A stretch of DNA of 64,000 bases from contig CANIOW010000002.1 in assembly GCA_947469285.1 (NCBI GenBank), forward strand, positions 96,964 to 160,963, read 5' to 3'. The notes beneath the pieces are model-generated. The model ran no database searches. It saw only the letters and a list, made by a program, of their open reading frames with translations, and was not told the DNA's origin. Position 1 is the first letter of the stretch. Each line of letters opens with the position of its first letter. This DNA is from Gammaproteobacteria bacterium (GTDB taxonomy: Bacteria; Pseudomonadota; Gammaproteobacteria; Steroidobacterales; Steroidobacteraceae). Below are positions 61,106 through 64,000 of the stretch, one piece after another. Position numbers and translations under genes: made by a program.

Positions 61106-62560
61106 CTAAGCCAAACCCAGCCACTGGCGTAGGGGCGCTATCCGCCGCAGCACGGCCCACTCGATGCAGCCCACTAGCAGCAAGCTGGCACCGAGCACCG
61201 GCAGGAACACTCCCAGCACCACGATGATGGCGACGAGGCCTTTACCGTATTGCGCGGCTTCCAATGGCGGCAGCGGTGCACCCAAGCGCCCTTCCGGCCG
61301 CCGACGCCACCACATCACCACGCCACTCACGGACAGCAGGACCAAGCCTGCTGCCGTCAGCACGCCCAGCGCCTGGTTCCACGCACCGAACAACTGGCCC
61401 TCATGTGCGGCGACACCGACGCCCACCACCTTGTCGATGACATGCTTGTCGGCAAACGTTTCGTGGCGGCTCACTTCGCCTGTTCGCGCATCTACTTGTA
61501 GCGACTGACGCTGCGGGCGGTTCTGCGCATCCGAACGGACCTTCCAGCTCGGCGGCCCTTTGCGCGCCTTGCCGGCCCACTTCGGACCCTTCGCACCGGG
61601 CGGCGTAACAAGCACCGGCGCCACCCAATTCAGTGGCGCCACCTTGTCCACCACGGCATCGAGCGTCACGGTATTCGCAGGAGCGGCCGCGCTCTCGGAC
61701 ATCGCGGCCGCATCGTGTCCTTCATGACCGGCATGCTCATCGGAGGCGGGTTCGCCAACGGCGGCGCCAGCAAGCGCTTCCTGACGCTCGCCGTTGCGAC
61801 TCTGTGCCCAGTCCTGCTTCACCGCCGCCGTGCATGTCAGCTGACGCACTTCCTTGAAGGCCTTGCCCCACACGCCGGTCCACGGCAGGCCGGAGAACAG
61901 CAAGAACAGCGCCAGCACCGAAATCCAGATGCCAGTTACCGCATGGAGGTCGCGCCAGAAAATACGCTTGCCTTGGCCCAAACGCAGATAGAGCACGCCA
62001 GCAAAACCTTTCGCACTGCGTGGCCACCACATGTAAAGCCCGGAGAGCACCATGACGATGGCCCAGCAAGCAGCCAGCTCCACAAACAACGAACCACCGT
62101 CACCCAGCAGCAGCTCGCCATGGAAATCGTGGATCACTTGCATCGGGCGCGACTTGTCTTTCACCACATCGAGCACTTCGCCAGTCACGGGCTGAACTAC
62201 CACGCGGACCTTTTCACCCTCCGCACTCCGCAGCCAGACACGGCCCGCGGCTTGCGGGGCATGCGGCAGCTCGTATTCCGCGAACTTCGCCTCAGGTACC
62301 GCACGCAGCGCAGTGGCGACTTCCGCTGCCGGCCCGATACGCGGCCCCGTGAATGCCACGGATTCGAAGGCGCGGTCTTGCCACGCCTCGAATTGCGGTT
62401 TGAACAGGTACATGGAACCAGTGAGCGCTAACAGAATGACGAACGGAATGCACCACAGGCCAGCGTAGAAGTGCCAACGCCAGAGGGTGCGGTAGAGCGC
62501 CGCACCTTCCAGACGTTGGTTGCCCTTCTGCGCCGTAGCCGTTGCCGAATCTGCTGTCAC
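61106..62560 (-). CDS. PepSY-domain membrane protein (iron-uptake associated)
   Basis: This 484-residue protein has about four membrane helices. It begins LYRTLWRWHFYAGLWCIPFVILLALTGSMYLF, typical of PepSY-associated TM proteins such as PiuB and FoxB. PepSY segments follow (GEVLDVVKDKSRP, GEVSRHETF). A periplasmic loop has a histidine cluster (His276, His279, His282). Relatives reduce or release iron from siderophores after TonB-dependent import. It starts at GTG overlapping the receptor stop (GTGA), and the SCO gene follows. Confidence 0.9.
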   Translation of the reverse strand: MTADSATATAQKGNQRLEGAALYRTLWRWHFYAGLWCIPFVILLALTGSMYLFKPQFEAWQDRAFESVAFTGPRIGPAAEVATALRAVPEAKFAEYELPHAPQAAGRVWLRSAEGEKVRVVVQPVTGEVLDVVKDKSRPMQVIHDFHGELLLGDGGSLFVELAACWAIVMVLSGLYMWWPRSAKGFAGVLYLRLGQGKRIFWRDLHAVTGIWISVLALFLLFSGLPWTGVWGKAFKEVRQLTCTAAVKQDWAQSRNGERQEALAGAAVGEPASDEHAGHEGHDAAAMSESAAAPANTVTLDAVVDKVAPLNWVAPVLVTPPGAKGPKWAGKARKGPPSWKVRSDAQNRPQRQSLQVDARTGEVSRHETFADKHVIDKVVGVGVAAHEGQLFGAWNQALGVLTAAGLVLLSVSGVVMWWRRRPEGRLGAPLPPLEAAQYGKGLVAIIVVLGVFLPVLGASLLLVGCIEWAVLRRIAPLRQWLGLA

Positions 62561-64000
62561 TTCTCACCCCCGGTCCAACGCAGCTCCGCAAACACGGTGC
62601 GGCCCTGCATCGGGTGCGCTTGGTAGCTGGGTTCATTCGTCAGGTTGTCCACGCCGACGGCCACTTCCATGCCGTTCATGCCCTGCCACGCCAGCCGCAT
62701 GTCCAGGCTCTTCGCGCTGGACACGCCACCGTAAACATTCGGGTTGAGGTCGATGTTGTCGAGCGTGTTGTACATGCGCCCGCTCCAGCGCCCCGCCACC
62801 GTGGCGGTGATGGCGTCGTTCACCGCATACACGGCCTGCACGTTGGCGCGAATGCGCGGGATGCGCGGCCAGTTCTTGCCCACCGACACCGGGAACGCCG
62901 CGTTCTCCAGGATCTCCGACTTCGTCCAGGCACCGTTCGCGTTCAGTGAGAGGCCATTGATGGCCTCAGGACGCCAACGCAGGTCCGTTTCCAGCCCGCG
63001 CGTACGCACGCGCCCCACGTTCTGGATGTTCGTCACTTGCGGCGTCACCATCACATTGGTCTGGCTGAAGATGGAATCGCGTATGTCGTCCTCGAACAGG
63101 CTCACCCGCAGATCTGCGCGTACGAACTGCTGGTTGTAGGTCAGCTCCAGTGCGTCGGATACTTCCGGCTTCAAGTTCGGGTCCGCCACCTGGATGGCGG
63201 TAGAAAGCTTCGAGCCTTGGAACAATTCTGGCACCGTGGGAAAGCGGACGCCACGTCCGGCAGACAGGCGCAACTGCGACTGGGCATTCAGCGTCCAAGC
63301 CAGCGACAGCTTGGGCGAGGTGCCATTCACTTCGCGCTGCGGATAGGCCAGCGGCGCCAAGCCGGTGAAGAACTGGCGTCCATCGAAGGCGCGCCAACGC
63401 TCGTAGCGCAACCCCGAAGTGAGTGTGAACGCTTCGGACAGTTGCCACACGTCCTGCGCATAGACCGCCTGCACTTGGGTGCGCCCACCCACATCCTGCG
63501 CAAGACTGCCAAGCACACCGGCATCGGCCCAGTTGGCGAGGTTGTAGGTCGGGTTCGCCAGCCGGTAACCATTGCGGTGGTAACCAAAGGCCAGCTGGTG
63601 CGGAATGCCACCCGCTTCCGGGGTCCAAGTAGCCTGCGCTTCGAAGGTGTTCCAGCGCGTACCATCGCGTAGGCCAAGCGTACCGGCGCCCGTTCCCTGC
63701 AGCGCCAGGTTGTCAGGGACGTTCGCGGAGTTCTGCGCGTCGCCGAGAATGCGGTAGGTACTGGCCACTACCGAGCCATTCCAGCCCGTGGCGCGCGTGG
63801 TGCGTAGCGTCAGGCCAGCCTGCAGATGGTTTTCCACGCGGTCGAAGGCGCTGAAGGCACTGGTCGGTACGTTGAAGACCACGCCGTTAGCAGACACTTT
63901 GCCAGTCCACACGGCGTTGCCGCTCGCATCGCGCAGCCAGGTTTCGTTGCGGTTCTGTGATTCGTTGCGCCAGCCGCCGACGAAGGCGTCGGCGGACCAG
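62557..64000 (-). CDS. TonB-dependent receptor, C-terminal part (continues past the window)
   Basis: The reading frame is open to the last base, giving about 480 C-terminal residues of an outer-membrane beta-barrel. The periodic strands and motifs such as GLRYERW, SPKLSLAWTLNAQSQLRLSAGRGVRFPTVPELF and GLETDLRWRP are typical of TonB-dependent receptors. The final residues end AELRW followed by a short tail. The plug domain lies outside the window, so the ligand is unknown; the PepSY partner suggests an iron chelate. Coupled to the PepSY gene by GTGA. Confidence 0.92.
   Translation of the reverse strand, partial: WSADAFVGGWRNESQNRNETWLRDASGNAVWTGKVSANGVVFNVPTSAFSAFDRVENHLQAGLTLRTTRATGWNGSVVASTYRILGDAQNSANVPDNLALQGTGAGTLGLRDGTRWNTFEAQATWTPEAGGIPHQLAFGYHRNGYRLANPTYNLANWADAGVLGSLAQDVGGRTQVQAVYAQDVWQLSEAFTLTSGLRYERWRAFDGRQFFTGLAPLAYPQREVNGTSPKLSLAWTLNAQSQLRLSAGRGVRFPTVPELFQGSKLSTAIQVADPNLKPEVSDALELTYNQQFVRADLRVSLFEDDIRDSIFSQTNVMVTPQVTNIQNVGRVRTRGLETDLRWRPEAINGLSLNANGAWTKSEILENAAFPVSVGKNWPRIPRIRANVQAVYAVNDAITATVAGRWSGRMYNTLDNIDLNPNVYGGVSSAKSLDMRLAWQGMNGMEVAVGVDNLTNEPSYQAHPMQGRTVFAELRWTGGEK

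Overview
The window is about 64 kb of GC-rich chromosomal DNA, packed with genes on both strands. I find 59 protein-coding genes, counting two that run off the ends and one doubtful small ORF. I see no rRNA or tRNA gene, no insertion sequence, no prophage and no CRISPR array. The gene types suggest a free-living, aerobic, high-GC gammaproteobacterium: an E. coli-type GshA, a CmoA homologue, a single-chain pyruvate carboxylase, a gamma-type LexA box (CTGT-N8-ACAG), a PA0069-family radical SAM protein, polyhydroxyalkanoate (PHA) genes and many lipoproteins. I would guess a Nevskiales/Xanthomonadales-like lineage, but this is inference from gene content only.

Layout. 1-3.4 kb: a minus-strand set of three lipoproteins, the last two coupled to the start of a protein-kinase-like gene that leaves the window. 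3.4-8.9 kb: a LexA-controlled radical SAM gene, then a tightly overlapping ilvA - hydrolase - MOSC - MFS exporter operon. 8.9-14.6 kb: an MFS carrier and a likely amine-catabolic unit (class III aminotransferase, PuuA-like ligase, broken hydrolase) facing a GlxA/AraC regulator. 14.6-20.5 kb: folD, gloA, a DsbA-like lipoprotein, and ilvB and ilvH in an unusual divergent arrangement. 20.5-24.9 kb: an alcohol dehydrogenase, a toxin-antitoxin pair with a visible operator, and a coupled CmoA-like/ICMT-like pair beside a PII gene. 24.9-29.3 kb: a flavin reductase followed by PHA synthase, YaeQ and a methyltransferase.

29.3-39.6 kb: a haem-c/PQQ dehydrogenase, an acyl-CoA synthetase with a histone-like lysine-rich N-terminal tail, an SDR/thioesterase pair, pyruvate carboxylase and a diguanylate cyclase. 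39.6-48.6 kb: gshA, a MATE exporter coupled to a DUF885 protein without its zinc motif, a thiolase, and a cyclopropane-synthase/flavoprotein pair. 48.6-55.3 kb: succinate-semialdehyde dehydrogenase, a Bcr-type exporter, a nitroreductase, and hemH and hemN. 55.3-64 kb: an S46 peptidase, a PHB-depolymerase-like lipoprotein that seems to start at CTG, a 3-hydroxybutyrate-oligomer hydrolase, and a SCO / PepSY / TonB-receptor metal-uptake operon.

Recurring themes. Many adjacent genes overlap by four bases, most often GTGA rather than ATGA. Carbon storage and turnover (PhaC, depolymerase, oligomer hydrolase, thiolase, pyruvate carboxylase) is spread through the window. Several enzyme families appear as catalytically altered members (DUF885, an alpha/beta hydrolase, an SDR, a CmoA homologue). 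The most interesting leads are the CmoA-like/ICMT-like pair, the lysine-tailed acyl-CoA synthetase, the apparent CTG start, the dead DUF885 protein coupled to a MATE exporter, and the LexA box on the radical SAM gene.
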